This document shows positions 26,255 through 34,759 of a stretch of 64,000 nt of DNA, one piece after another (position 1 is the stretch's first letter; each line of letters starts with the position of its first letter). The position numbers and the translations under genes were made by a program. The notes under the pieces were generated by a model. The model searched no databases. It had not been told where the DNA came from and worked only from the letters and a program-made list of their open reading frames with translations. This stretch comes from Flavobacterium gelatinilyticum (GTDB lineage Bacteria > Bacteroidota > Bacteroidia > Flavobacteriales > Flavobacteriaceae): assembly GCF_027111295.1 (NCBI RefSeq), contig NZ_CP114287.1, positions 5,208,001-5,272,000 on the forward strand, given 5' to 3'.

Positions 26255-26944
26255 ATGAAAAAACTAGTATTATTTTTAACAATCATGTTTATGACTATGT
26301 CTTACGGCCAGGAAATCAAACAAATACCTCTTATCAATGTTAACGGGGAAGGAAAAGTAAAAGTAGCACCTGATCAGGTTTGTATTTCAGCTACGGTTGA
26401 AACAAAAGGGAATAATGCTAAAGACGTCAAAAAACAAAATGACGAAAAAATGGACGCTGTTTTAAAATTCATCAAAAAAATGAATGTACCAACAGCTGAT
26501 TTTAAAACAAAACAAGTAGCTCTTAATCCGCAGTACGATTATGAGAAAAAGAAAACAAGCTACAATGCCACGCAGACTGTTGAAATCGTATTAAGAGATT
26601 TAAACAAGTACGATGAACTGATGGAAGGTTTGGTACAGCAGGGAATCAACCGTATTGATAACGTTTCTTTTGAATCTTCTAAATTAGCACAGCACCAGTC
26701 TGAAGCGAGAAAATTAGCTATGAAAGATGCTAAAACAAAAGCAGAAGAATATGTATCTGTTTTAGGACAAAAAGTAGGTAAAGCGTTTACAATCTCTGAT
26801 AACTCTCAGGTTTACAACCCTAGACCAATGTATGCAGCTATGAAAACAGAAATGATGGACGCATCCGGAGCTTCAAACCAGACACTTGCTATTGGAGAAA
26901 TTGAAATCACATCAAACGTAAGTGTAAGTTTCGTTTTAGACTAA
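26255..26944 (+). CDS. SIMPL-domain (DUF541) periplasmic protein
   Basis: The 229-residue protein has a signal peptide (to about residue 18, TMSYGQ) and a single SIMPL domain. VNGEGKVKVAPDQVCISATVE at the start of the domain and the late SEARKLAMKDAKTKAEEYVSVLG helix are diagnostic. The E. coli YggE and Brucella BP26 homologues are periplasmic and are linked to oxidative stress tolerance and oligomeric channel-like assemblies. The role in Flavobacterium is not known. A terminator lies 27 bases downstream. Confidence 0.9.
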   Translation: MKKLVLFLTIMFMTMSYGQEIKQIPLINVNGEGKVKVAPDQVCISATVETKGNNAKDVKKQNDEKMDAVLKFIKKMNVPTADFKTKQVALNPQYDYEKKKTSYNATQTVEIVLRDLNKYDELMEGLVQQGINRIDNVSFESSKLAQHQSEARKLAMKDAKTKAEEYVSVLGQKVGKAFTISDNSQVYNPRPMYAAMKTEMMDASGASNQTLAIGEIEITSNVSVSFVLD

Positions 26945-26970
26945 ACGGTTTAGAAATTACAATATTTACA

Positions 26971-27010
26971 AATCCAAATTCCAATTCAATTGGGATTTGG
27001 ATTTTTTTTT
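26971..27010 (+). terminator. Rho-independent terminator
   Basis: AATCCAAATTCC and GGGATTTGGATT form the stem, followed by nine T, just after the SIMPL gene. A related sequence (ATCCAAATTCCAA) is used at 34702. Confidence 0.85.
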
Positions 27011-27149
27011 GGTGTTTTTTACCGCAAATAAGTGCAAAAGGTTTTCTGTTACTTCGTTGAGATGATACCATTGCGGATAAACTTTGTGTCTTATAATTAC
27101 TTTCGGGGAAAACCCAGAAAACGCTTTACAGACATTTAACACATAACAC

Positions 27150-27180
27150 TTGCTGTAACAGTATAAACTTAATATTTTTG
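27150..27180 (+). promoter_or_regulatory. Promoter of the metal efflux operon
   Basis: TTG at 27150-27152, a 20-base spacer and TATTTTTG at 27173-27180 fit the consensus. The -7 element ends four bases before the first codon of the downstream gene, so the message may be leaderless. Confidence 0.65.
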
Positions 27181-27184
27181 TGCT

Positions 27185-27568
27185 GTGCGAAAAATTTCCC
27201 TGTATATACTAATCCTTTTGATCAACTTTAATAATTGCTTTTTTGGGCAGTTATCAAAAATTCCGGTGCTTGTACAGCATTTTATGGAACACCAGGAGCG
27301 ATCAAATGCACAAGGACTTGCTTTTACTGATTTTATCGCCATGCATTATTTAGGACAGGATATCGACGACAACGACGATGACCGTGATATGCAGCTTCCA
27401 TTCAAAAAAGTAGACCCGCATTCGCAGCACCTTGTTTTTATTCCGGGCCGCATTTATACTTCAACATTATCTTTCATTCCGTTAGACTCTGAGTTTGTAA
27501 ATAATTACAAACACGATTTTCATAACAACCCTTATATAGGAACTCTGTTCAGACCGCCTATTGCCTAA
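27185..27568 (+). CDS. Small secreted protein at the head of the metal efflux operon
   Basis: The 127-residue product begins with GTG and a clear signal peptide (to about residue 21, NNCFFGQ). The mature part is rich in Asp and His: GQDIDDNDDDRDMQ (about 57-70), then HSQH, HDFHNN. Small proteins of this kind often precede CusA/CzcA genes in Bacteroidota, so a periplasmic metal-binding or sensing role is a reasonable inference, but I know no tested function. The only later in-frame ATG (27284) would remove the signal peptide, so GTG is preferred. The gap to the pump gene is 82 bases. Confidence 0.75.
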   Translation: MRKISLYILILLINFNNCFFGQLSKIPVLVQHFMEHQERSNAQGLAFTDFIAMHYLGQDIDDNDDDRDMQLPFKKVDPHSQHLVFIPGRIYTSTLSFIPLDSEFVNNYKHDFHNNPYIGTLFRPPIA

Positions 27569-27650
27569 TTCTTTTTTACAGGAAATTAACAATGCCATGC
27601 TGTTTTAAACGGTGTGAGTATTGCATTTTAGTATTCCCAAAAAAGAAAAT

Positions 27651-30600
27651 ATGCTTAATAAAATCATTCAGTTTTCAGTTAAAAATAAACTGGCAATTGG
27701 GATTTTCACGCTGCTGTGGATTATCTACGGTGTGTTTGAAGTTACCCGTCTGCCAATTGATGCCGTACCGGACATCACCAATAATCAGGTACAAATTATA
27801 ACCACCGCTCCATCATTGGGAGCAGAAGACGTCGAACGTCTGATTACTTTCCCGATTGAGCAGGCAGTAAGTAATATCCCGCAGTTAAAAGAAAGCCGCA
27901 GTATTTCAAGATTCGGATTATCAGTCGTTTCGATTGTTTTTGATGACGATACCGATGTGTACTGGGCCCGCCAGCAGGTAACCGAACGCCTGCAAAAAGT
28001 CGAAATAGACGAGAATGCCAACATGCCGGAAATGGCTCCCGTAACCACAGGACTGGGCGAAATCTACCAATATGTTTTAAAACCGCAGCCCGGTTATGAA
28101 AGCAAATACTCACTATCTGATTTAAGAACCATTCAGGACTGGACAGTAAGAAGACAATTGTTAGGAACGCAGGGAATTGCCGATGTCTCGACCTTTGGCG
28201 GAAAACTTAAACAATACGAAGTTGCCGTAAATCCAGCGAGATTAAAAGCACAGAATTTAACGATCAGTGATGTGTTTACTGCGCTTAGTCGAAGTAATCA
28301 GAATACAGGAGGAGCTTATATCGAAAAGGGGCCTACAGTGTCGTATATCCGAAGTGTGGGACTGGCCAAAAAAATCGAAGACATTGAAAAAATCGTGATT
28401 AAAACCACTCAGGCCGGAACACCTGTTTTGGTAAAAAACGTGGCAGAAGTAAAATTATCTTCGGCCATACGCTACGGTGCTTTAACTACAGACGATATAG
28501 GCGAATCAGTAGGGGGAATTGTAATGATGCTAAAAGGCGAAAACGCCAGCAACGTGATCGAAAATGTCAAAACAAAAGTTGCTGAAATCGAAAAAATCCT
28601 TCCCGAAGGACTTAAAATAGAACCTTTTCTGGATCGTACCAAAATGGTAGACAATGCCATTGGTACTGTTGAACATAACCTCATGGAAGGGGCACTGATC
28701 GTTGTTTTGGTTCTGGTTTTATTTTTGGGGAATTTACGCGCCGGGCTTATTGTGGCTTCGGTAATTCCGTTAGCAATGCTTTTTGCTATTATTATGATGA
28801 ATACTTTTGGCGTAAGCGGTAACCTGATGAGTTTAGGAGCACTTGATTTCGGGCTTATTGTCGATGGTGCCGTGATTATTGTCGAGGCAATCCTGCATCA
28901 TATTCATTCATCCAAAAAATACAAAACAGCAAACAATATTTCTCAGGAAGAAATGGACAAAGAGGTATCTGGTTCTGCTTCGCGAATGATGAACGCAGCT
29001 GTTTTTGGCCAGATTATCATTCTGATTGTCTATCTGCCTATTTTATCGCTTCAGGGAATCGAAGGAAAAATGTTTAAGCCAATGGCTCAGACGGTTGCCT
29101 TTGCTATTTTAGGAGCTTTTATTTTATCACTGACCTATGTGCCAATGGTAAGTTCGCTTTTCATCAGCAAAAAAATAAGCCATAAACTTACTATTTCAGA
29201 CCGCGTAATGCTGAAACTGGAAAACTGGTATGAGAAAGCTCTTAAGCGAGCTTTGGCTCTTAAAAAGAGTATTGTGACAGCAGCCGTTGTACTTTTTGGC
29301 TTTGCTGTATTTTTATTTGGATTGATGGGAGGAGAATTTATTCCGCAGTTAGAAGAAGGTGATTTTGCTGTCGAAACCCGTCTGCTTTTAGGAACCAACC
29401 TTTCAACTACAACCGAGACGATTGTTAAAATTTCGGCTGCATTAAAAAAACAATATCCGGAGGTTAAAAAAGTAGTCTCCCGAATAGGAAGTGCTGAAAT
29501 TCCGACCGATCCAATGCCTATTGAAGGCGGGGATATGATTATTGTTCTAAAAGATAAATCAGAATGGACAAGTGCTTCTTCTTTCTCGGAGCTGGCCGAA
29601 AAAATGGCAAAAACGGTTCAGGAAACCGCGCCGGGTGTCACAACCGGATTTCAGTTTCCGGTTCAGATGCGTTTCAACGAATTAATGACGGGTGCCAAAC
29701 AAGACGTCGTTTGTAAAATTTTTGGGGAAGATCTGGACAAACTAGATGAATACTCGGAAAAACTGGGAGCCATAAGTAAAACCGTAAAGGGTACAGCCGA
29801 TTTATATGTTGAAAAAGTGACCGGAATGCCTCAAATCGTAATTGATTATAATTGGGCCGAAATGGCAAAATACGGTTTGTATGTTCAGGATATTAACCGA
29901 ACTGTAAATGCCGCTTTTGCCGGGGCCGCCGCCGGAAATATATACGAAGGTGAAAAACGTTTTGATCTGGTTGTTCGCGTTGAAAACAGCGGCCGGCAGG
30001 GAATCGAAAATGTTAGAAACCTTTTGGTGGCCACACCATCGGGAGCGCAGATTCCGCTATATCAGGTGGCTTCGGTTCAGGAAATTGAAGGACCAAACCA
30101 GATTCAGCGTGAAGATGCCAAACGAAGAATCATCGTTGGGTTTAATGTCCGCGGACGCGACGTACAAAGCATTGTAAACGAATTACAGCAAAAAGTAACT
30201 GCCCAGATAAAAATGGATCCGGGTTATTATATTACCTACGGAGGTTCTTTTGAAAACCTGCAGCAGGCAAAAAGCCGGCTTGGAGTTGCGGTTCCTGCCG
30301 CACTTTTAATGATTTTCGGTCTTTTATATTTTGCTTTTAGATCGTTTAAAGAAGGGATTATCATTTTTACAGCCATTCCGTTATCAGCTATAGGTGGTGT
30401 TTTTGCCCTATGGGCTCGTAATATGCCGTTTAGTATTTCAGCAGGAGTTGGTTTTATTGCTCTTTTTGGAGTTGCGGTATTAAATGGAATTGTATTAATA
30501 TCTGAGTTTAACCGAATCCAGAAACATGGTGAGATTACAGACCCTTTCGATATTATTATTACAGGAACCAAAAATCGACTTCGTCCGGTATTAATGACCG

Positions 30601-32030
30601 CAGCAGTTGCTTCTTTAGGATTTTTACCAATGGCTCTCAGCAATGGTGCAGGTGCAGAAGTACAGCGTCCGTTAGCGACTGTAGTAATTGGCGGACTCGT
30701 TACGGCAACCCTTCTGACTCTTTTTGTACTTCCTGCCATTTACCTGATGACATATAGTATTAAACCTTTTAGAAAGAAAAAGAAAATGAAAAACATCACT
30801 GTAATTATCGCTGCTTTATTTCTGTTAAACGGTTTTAATGGAATATATGCGCAACAGGCTGAAAAGATTTCGTTGCAGCAGTCTATTGAAATTGCGCTTA
30901 AAAATAACAGCAGAATTAAAGCTGCTAAGTTCAACGAAGAATCGAAAACGTTTTTGAATAAATCTGCGTATGATCTTCCTAAAACACAAATCGATGCGGA
31001 TTACGGACAATTCAATAGCCGACTGAATGATACGCGTTTTGGAATCAGTCAAACGATTAATTTCCCAACGGTATATGCACGTCAGAAAAAAGCGTTTACG
31101 GCAGGAGCCGAAGCCGCAAAAGCACAAAACCAGCTTACACAGCAGGAAGTAAAATCATCAGTCCGAAAATTGTATTATGAATTGGTATGGCTGAACACCA
31201 AACGCGATCTTTTGCATTATGCCGACAGTATTTATCGTTTAATGGAAGAGAAATCGCATTTGCGATTTAAAGCCGGGGAAACGAATGTTTTAGAAAAAAG
31301 TGCATCGCAGTCAGCAAGACAATTCTATACCAATCAGCTGAATATGATCGAACTCGATGTAGATATTGCGCTTCGTTCGTTTAACGCTTTATTGCAGGAT
31401 GATAAAATCTATGCGCCGCAAAAAACAAACATCAAAATGGATTTTGAACCCCTTTCGGAAGTTAAAAATACAGACGAACTGCCTATGACAAAAGTCTGGA
31501 AACAGGAAACCGAAGCTGCGAAATGGCGATGGAAAACCGAAAGAGCCCGTTTGATGCCGGATTTAAATCTGGGATATAATAATTTGAGCATTACCGGTTT
31601 TCAGACCAATGCTGCGGGACAGGAAATCTATTATGATTCCGGAAACCGATTCAGTTATATTACAGCCGGAATAAGCGTGCCGTTATTCTTTGGAAGCCAG
31701 TCGGCAAAAAGTAAAGCGGCAAAAGCGGAATACCAAAATTTAGAGGCACAATCTGAAGCCGTAAAAATTGAAGTTTCGACACAGGTTAAAAATGCTTACA
31801 AAGAAGTTCAGAAATTCAGGCAGAGTCTTCAGTATTATGAAAGTGAAGGACTGGCCAATGCACAAACAATTATTGAAGCAGCCAATAGCCAGCTGCGAAA
31901 CGGAGATATTGATTACCTGCAATGGGTTTTGGTCGTGAATCAGGCGATTACGATTAAAAATGAATATTTGGACACGGTAAATAATTACAACAAGGCTTTG
32001 ATAACCTTGCAAACGATAACAAACTTATAA
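27651..32030 (+). CDS. CusA/CzcA heavy-metal RND pump fused to a TolC-type outer-membrane domain
   Basis: This 1459-residue protein is two efflux components in one frame. Residues 1 to about 1040 are a heavy-metal RND pump (RLPIDAVPDITNNQVQ near the N-terminus, LGALDFGLIVDGAVIIVEA in helix 4 with its charged Asp, ALSNGAGAEVQRPLA near the end of the second half). The pump ends in a run of Lys. A Met at base 30786 then opens a typical signal peptide (ending GIYAQQ) and a TolC/CusC-like helical domain to the C-terminus. Such proteins export Cu, Ag, Zn, Co or similar ions across both membranes with a CusB adaptor. Start: I use MLNKIIQFSVKNK at 27651, the family N-terminus. Metal specificity is not clear from sequence. 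Confidence 0.92.
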   Translation: MLNKIIQFSVKNKLAIGIFTLLWIIYGVFEVTRLPIDAVPDITNNQVQIITTAPSLGAEDVERLITFPIEQAVSNIPQLKESRSISRFGLSVVSIVFDDDTDVYWARQQVTERLQKVEIDENANMPEMAPVTTGLGEIYQYVLKPQPGYESKYSLSDLRTIQDWTVRRQLLGTQGIADVSTFGGKLKQYEVAVNPARLKAQNLTISDVFTALSRSNQNTGGAYIEKGPTVSYIRSVGLAKKIEDIEKIVIKTTQAGTPVLVKNVAEVKLSSAIRYGALTTDDIGESVGGIVMMLKGENASNVIENVKTKVAEIEKILPEGLKIEPFLDRTKMVDNAIGTVEHNLMEGALIVVLVLVLFLGNLRAGLIVASVIPLAMLFAIIMMNTFGVSGNLMSLGALDFGLIVDGAVIIVEAILHHIHSSKKYKTANNISQEEMDKEVSGSASRMMNAAVFGQIIILIVYLPILSLQGIEGKMFKPMAQTVAFAILGAFILSLTYVPMVSSLFISKKISHKLTISDRVMLKLENWYEKALKRALALKKSIVTAAVVLFGFAVFLFGLMGGEFIPQLEEGDFAVETRLLLGTNLSTTTETIVKISAALKKQYPEVKKVVSRIGSAEIPTDPMPIEGGDMIIVLKDKSEWTSASSFSELAEKMAKTVQETAPGVTTGFQFPVQMRFNELMTGAKQDVVCKIFGEDLDKLDEYSEKLGAISKTVKGTADLYVEKVTGMPQIVIDYNWAEMAKYGLYVQDINRTVNAAFAGAAAGNIYEGEKRFDLVVRVENSGRQGIENVRNLLVATPSGAQIPLYQVASVQEIEGPNQIQREDAKRRIIVGFNVRGRDVQSIVNELQQKVTAQIKMDPGYYITYGGSFENLQQAKSRLGVAVPAALLMIFGLLYFAFRSFKEGIIIFTAIPLSAIGGVFALWARNMPFSISAGVGFIALFGVAVLNGIVLISEFNRIQKHGEITDPFDIIITGTKNRLRPVLMTAAVASLGFLPMALSNGAGAEVQRPLATVVIGGLVTATLLTLFVLPAIYLMTYSIKPFRKKKKMKNITVIIAALFLLNGFNGIYAQQAEKISLQQSIEIALKNNSRIKAAKFNEESKTFLNKSAYDLPKTQIDADYGQFNSRLNDTRFGISQTINFPTVYARQKKAFTAGAEAAKAQNQLTQQEVKSSVRKLYYELVWLNTKRDLLHYADSIYRLMEEKSHLRFKAGETNVLEKSASQSARQFYTNQLNMIELDVDIALRSFNALLQDDKIYAPQKTNIKMDFEPLSEVKNTDELPMTKVWKQETEAAKWRWKTERARLMPDLNLGYNNLSITGFQTNAAGQEIYYDSGNRFSYITAGISVPLFFGSQSAKSKAAKAEYQNLEAQSEAVKIEVSTQVKNAYKEVQKFRQSLQYYESEGLANAQTIIEAANSQLRNGDIDYLQWVLVVNQAITIKNEYLDTVNNYNKALITLQTITNL

Positions 32031-32034
32031 TGCA

Positions 32035-33171
32035 ATGAAAAAGAAAATCATTTTTGCATTTACCACTGCCGTACTGATGCTGGCATCCTGCGGTAAAAAA
32101 GAAGAAACAAAACAAACAGAAGCCAACGGAAGTAAAGATTCTAATATTATAACTTTATCGCCGGAACAGGCAAAGAATGCCGGAATTGTAACCGGAAATG
32201 CCGAAGAAAAAGAACTCAGCGCCATTGTACAGCTGCAGGGAGAAGTTACAGTACCGCCAAACAGTCTGGTAAATGTAACGTTTCCGCTTGGTGGTTATAT
32301 TAAAAAGACGAATATTGTAACAGGAATGAACGTTAGAAAAGGGCAGGTTCTGGCTGTAATCGAAGATATGCAGTACATACAATTGCAGCAGGATTACCTC
32401 ACGGCGAAGGAGCAGTTTAAAGCAGCGAATTTAGAGTTCAGCCGACAGAAAGAACTGAATGCAAAAAAGGCAAGCAGCGATAAGGTTTTTGAGCAGGTTA
32501 CTGCCGAACGTGAAACACAGCGGATTGCCATGGCATCGCTGGCGCAGAAACTGGAATTGTTAGGGCTTAATGTAAATAATCTTACGGCTTCGAATATTAC
32601 AAAATCGATAAGCGTAGTTTCGCCTGTAAATGGTCTGGTTTCGAAAGTAAACATCAACAACGGAAAATATGTGGCTCCTACCGAAATGCTTTTTGAATTA
32701 ACGAATATTCAGGATGTCATGCTGACTTTTAATGTTTTTGAGAAAGATGTTCAGTCGCTTAAAGAAGGTCAGAAACTTGAAGTGTACAGTAATTCTAATC
32801 CTGAAAAGAAATACGACGCGAGAATTCAGTTTATCAACCACAGCTTAAATCAGGATCGTGCAGCAGCTGTTATCGCGCGTTTAGACCGTTATGATCCTTT
32901 ATTCTTACCGGGACTTTTCGTAAATGCCGCTATTCATGTAACCAGCAAAAGTCAATTAACACTTCCCGAAAACGCCATTGTAGACTGGAAAGGCAAGAGT
33001 TATGTTTTTGAAGATAACGGAAACAACAGCTATAAAATAGTAGAGGTAAAAGCCGGAATTGCTCAAAATGGTTTTAAGCAGTTTTCTTCAGAAGCAGTTA
33101 CTTCTTCATCGAAACTGGTAATTAAAAATGCATATACCCTTTTGATGAAAACTATGAATGAGAGTGAGTAA
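32035..33171 (+). CDS. CusB-type periplasmic adaptor lipoprotein
   Basis: The 378-residue membrane-fusion protein has a lipoprotein signal (lipobox LASC, Cys at about residue 19). The lipoyl/barrel-sandwich halves are SLVNVTFPLGGYIKKTNIVTGMNVRKGQVLAVIED and SVVSPVNGLVSKVNINNGKYV. A coiled-coil hairpin of about 65 residues lies between them (QQDYLTAKEQFKAANLEFSRQKEL). A beta-barrel and membrane-proximal domain follow. It bridges the RND pump and the TolC domain encoded four bases upstream, so the two genes are translationally close. The operon ends at the terminator at 33220. Confidence 0.93.
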   Translation: MKKKIIFAFTTAVLMLASCGKKEETKQTEANGSKDSNIITLSPEQAKNAGIVTGNAEEKELSAIVQLQGEVTVPPNSLVNVTFPLGGYIKKTNIVTGMNVRKGQVLAVIEDMQYIQLQQDYLTAKEQFKAANLEFSRQKELNAKKASSDKVFEQVTAERETQRIAMASLAQKLELLGLNVNNLTASNITKSISVVSPVNGLVSKVNINNGKYVAPTEMLFELTNIQDVMLTFNVFEKDVQSLKEGQKLEVYSNSNPEKKYDARIQFINHSLNQDRAAAVIARLDRYDPLFLPGLFVNAAIHVTSKSQLTLPENAIVDWKGKSYVFEDNGNNSYKIVEVKAGIAQNGFKQFSSEAVTSSSKLVIKNAYTLLMKTMNESE

Positions 33172-33219
33172 TTTAAATTCTAATATTTATTAGGAGTTAA
33201 ATACAATTTGATTAAAGAT

Positions 33220-33255
33220 AAAGGCAGTCTATATTTTTGTAGTACTGCCTTTTTT
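33220..33255 (+). terminator. Terminator of the efflux operon
   Basis: AAGGCAGT and ACTGCCTT pair around a T-rich loop and are followed by six T. The hairpin overlaps the end of the truncated reading frame on the opposite strand. Confidence 0.75.
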
Positions 33256-33444
33256 AATTTTATTATGTAGAATTTTACCAATAATCCCATACCCAATAAG
33301 TACTGAAGGAAGAATAAGCTGTTTATAACGGAATTTTAAAGGTTTAATAGTATCTTTCTTAATACTATCGTTTTGAATGTTTTCTTGTGCTGATATGTTA
33401 AAACCAAGAATTAAGCATGATAATAAAACAATGCTTTTGTTCAT
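33229..33444 (-). pseudogene. N-terminal remnant of a PAP2-type phosphatase
   Basis: The 71-residue frame has a signal peptide (ending ISAQ) and then KPLKFRYKQLILPSVLIGYGIIG. As I remember it, this is the conserved start of flavobacterial phosphatidic-acid phosphatase (PAP2) proteins of about 200-250 residues. It then runs into a short Lys-rich tail and stops within the terminator hairpin of the efflux operon. None of the PAP2 catalytic motifs (KxxxxxxRP, PSGH, SRxxxxxHxxxD) exist here or in nearby frames. I therefore read it as a broken copy. A genuine short secreted peptide is the alternative. Confidence 0.55.
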
Positions 33445-33488
33445 TTTGAGGAATTTTTAGAGTAAGCGTAGTTTTATGCAATACCATT

Positions 33489-33506
33489 TTGCGTTAAATA
33501 ACGCAA
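33489..33506. promoter_or_regulatory. Inverted repeat between divergent genes, possible operator
   Basis: TTGCGTTA and TAACGCAA are perfect 8-bp arms around two bases. The site lies 45 bases upstream of the PAP2 remnant and about 135 bases upstream of the Crp/Fnr gene at 33641. It has no T run. Confidence 0.35.
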
Positions 33507-33612
33507 CGAAATTTTAATACAATTTTGAATGAATTTTGAATTTTTAAATAACGTGATCATGAATTTATATTTTGTTCTGCAATAAATGATTTAGCTTCAG
33601 TTTTTATTAGTT

Positions 33613-33620
33613 TAACTTTG
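33613..33620 (+). promoter_or_regulatory. -7 element of the Crp/Fnr gene at 33641
   Basis: TAACTTTG lies 20 bases before the ATG and fits the consensus. No clear TTG at -33 is present. Confidence 0.55.
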
Positions 33621-33640
33621 TCTGTGAAAAATCTCCCTGC

Positions 33641-34213
33641 ATGAATAATTTTGAAAAAGCATTACGAAATCATATCGAACAAATTGTCCCTCTAAATGAC
33701 GAAGAGTTCCGTTTTATACTTTCTCATTTTAAACTGGAAAAGTATAATAAAAATGAAGTAATGATTGAGGAGGGAAGTTTTGTCGATAATGTATATTTTG
33801 TTTTATCCGGACTCGTAAAATTGATTTATACCGATGGAAATGCTAAACAAAATACCGTTTCGTTTGCCATGGAAGATTGGTGGGAAACAGATTTTGAAGC
33901 CTATTACACAAAGAGTAAATCTACTTTGTCATTAGAATGTATAGAAGATACTCTAGTGTATAGTTTGTCTCTTGAAAATTTTGAGAAATTGTGTTCTGGC
34001 TTGCAAAAAATGGAACGTTTTTTTCTCCGAAAATCGATTGCAGGACACATTGGTTCGCAACGCCGAATTTTGTCATTTATAACCTCCAGCGCCCGCGAAA
34101 GATATGAGCAGTTATTAGGCCGAAATCCATCTTTATTGCAACGGGTTCCAAAATCTGTTTTAGCATCTTATTTGGGAGTTTCGAGAGAAACACTAAGTCG
34201 TCTTTTTTCGTAA
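33641..34213 (+). CDS. Crp/Fnr-family transcription regulator (1 of 3)
   Basis: The 190-residue regulator has an N-terminal cyclic-nucleotide-binding-type beta-roll (about 25-115), a dimer helix, and a C-terminal helix-turn-helix with VPKSVLASYLGVSRETLSRLF at the end. The phosphate-binding cassette that holds cAMP in true CRP (with a conserved Arg) is not seen; the region reads FAMEDWWETDFEAYYTKSKS. The effector is therefore probably not cAMP. The closest paralogue in the window is the gene at 45311, with the same EDWWETD/ENWWLSD pattern. The ridA-family gene follows in the same direction after a promoter with a Crp-like box, so ridA is a likely target. Confidence 0.9.
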   Translation: MNNFEKALRNHIEQIVPLNDEEFRFILSHFKLEKYNKNEVMIEEGSFVDNVYFVLSGLVKLIYTDGNAKQNTVSFAMEDWWETDFEAYYTKSKSTLSLECIEDTLVYSLSLENFEKLCSGLQKMERFFLRKSIAGHIGSQRRILSFITSSARERYEQLLGRNPSLLQRVPKSVLASYLGVSRETLSRLFS

Positions 34214-34225
34214 GAAATAAAAGTT

Positions 34226-34270
34226 GTGATATTTGTCACGCAATAAAAATTACAGCCACTCCGATTTTTG
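34226..34270 (+). promoter_or_regulatory. ridA promoter with Crp/Fnr-type box
   Basis: The box GTGATATTTGTCAC (34226-34239) is a near-perfect 5-4-5 inverted repeat. After 23 bases comes GATTTTTG (34263-34270), one mismatch from the -7 consensus. The distance equals that at the 42.6 and 45.2 kb promoters and puts the box near -42, the class II activation position. No -33 TTG is present. Confidence 0.6.
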
Positions 34271-34297
34271 CATCTATTAATTTTTATAAAATAAAAG

Positions 34298-34690
34298 ATG
34301 GAAAAGAAAATAATCAATCCGTGGAAATGGCAGGATGCCAGAAATTATGTTCAGGCTGTAGAAGTTTCCAATGTTCAGGGCACACTATATGTTTCAGGAC
34401 AAACTGCTATAGATGAGAATGGCATATCGAGTGATGCTGATATGAGAAGCCAGTTGCAACAAACGATCGAAAATCTGGAAAAAGTAATTCTTACGGCTAA
34501 TTATGAATTAAAAAATATCGTTAGACTTAATATCTACACTACCGATTCAGAGACATTATTTCAAAATTTTGATCTTCTGCAAAATTGGATTCAAAAAAAT
34601 GAAATCAAACAATCAAGCACAGTTCTGGAAGTAAAAAGCCTTTTTGAAACTTTAAAAGTTGAACTAGAAGCTACTGTCGTTAGATTTTAA
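34298..34690 (+). CDS. RidA/YjgF-family enamine-imine deaminase-like protein
   Basis: The 130-residue protein matches the Rid family: YVSGQTAIDENG (about 31-42), LEKVILTANYELKNIVRLNIYTTD (about 63-86) and a C-terminal VELEATVVRF that lacks the usual RxE active-site Arg pattern of archetypal RidA (normally around residue 105). Archetypal RidA destroys reactive 2-aminoacrylate made by PLP enzymes. This member may belong to a less-studied Rid subgroup with another substrate. The gene has its own Crp-like promoter and follows a Crp/Fnr regulator gene. Confidence 0.88.
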   Translation: MEKKIINPWKWQDARNYVQAVEVSNVQGTLYVSGQTAIDENGISSDADMRSQLQQTIENLEKVILTANYELKNIVRLNIYTTDSETLFQNFDLLQNWIQKNEIKQSSTVLEVKSLFETLKVELEATVVRF

Positions 34691-34701
34691 ATGCTAAAAA
34701 A

Positions 34702-34740
34702 AAATCCAAATTCCAATTTATCGTTGGAATTTGGAATTTA
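34702..34740. terminator. Shared terminator for ridA and the GH88/105 gene
   Basis: A long stem of ATCCAAATTCCAA and TTGGAATTTGGAAT has eight T on the minus strand (strong there) and a weak T-rich stretch on the plus strand. It sits between converging genes. Confidence 0.75.
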
Positions 34741-34759
34741 AATATTTGGAATTTATTCT

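Noticed and set aside
27592..27801. Cys-rich short frame before the pump gene
   Set aside because: It overlaps the pump N-terminus in another frame and matches nothing; it is a shadow.
30236..30739. 167-residue minus-strand frame inside the RND pump
   Set aside because: It is a mirror of conserved RND coding sequence, without promoter or family resemblance.
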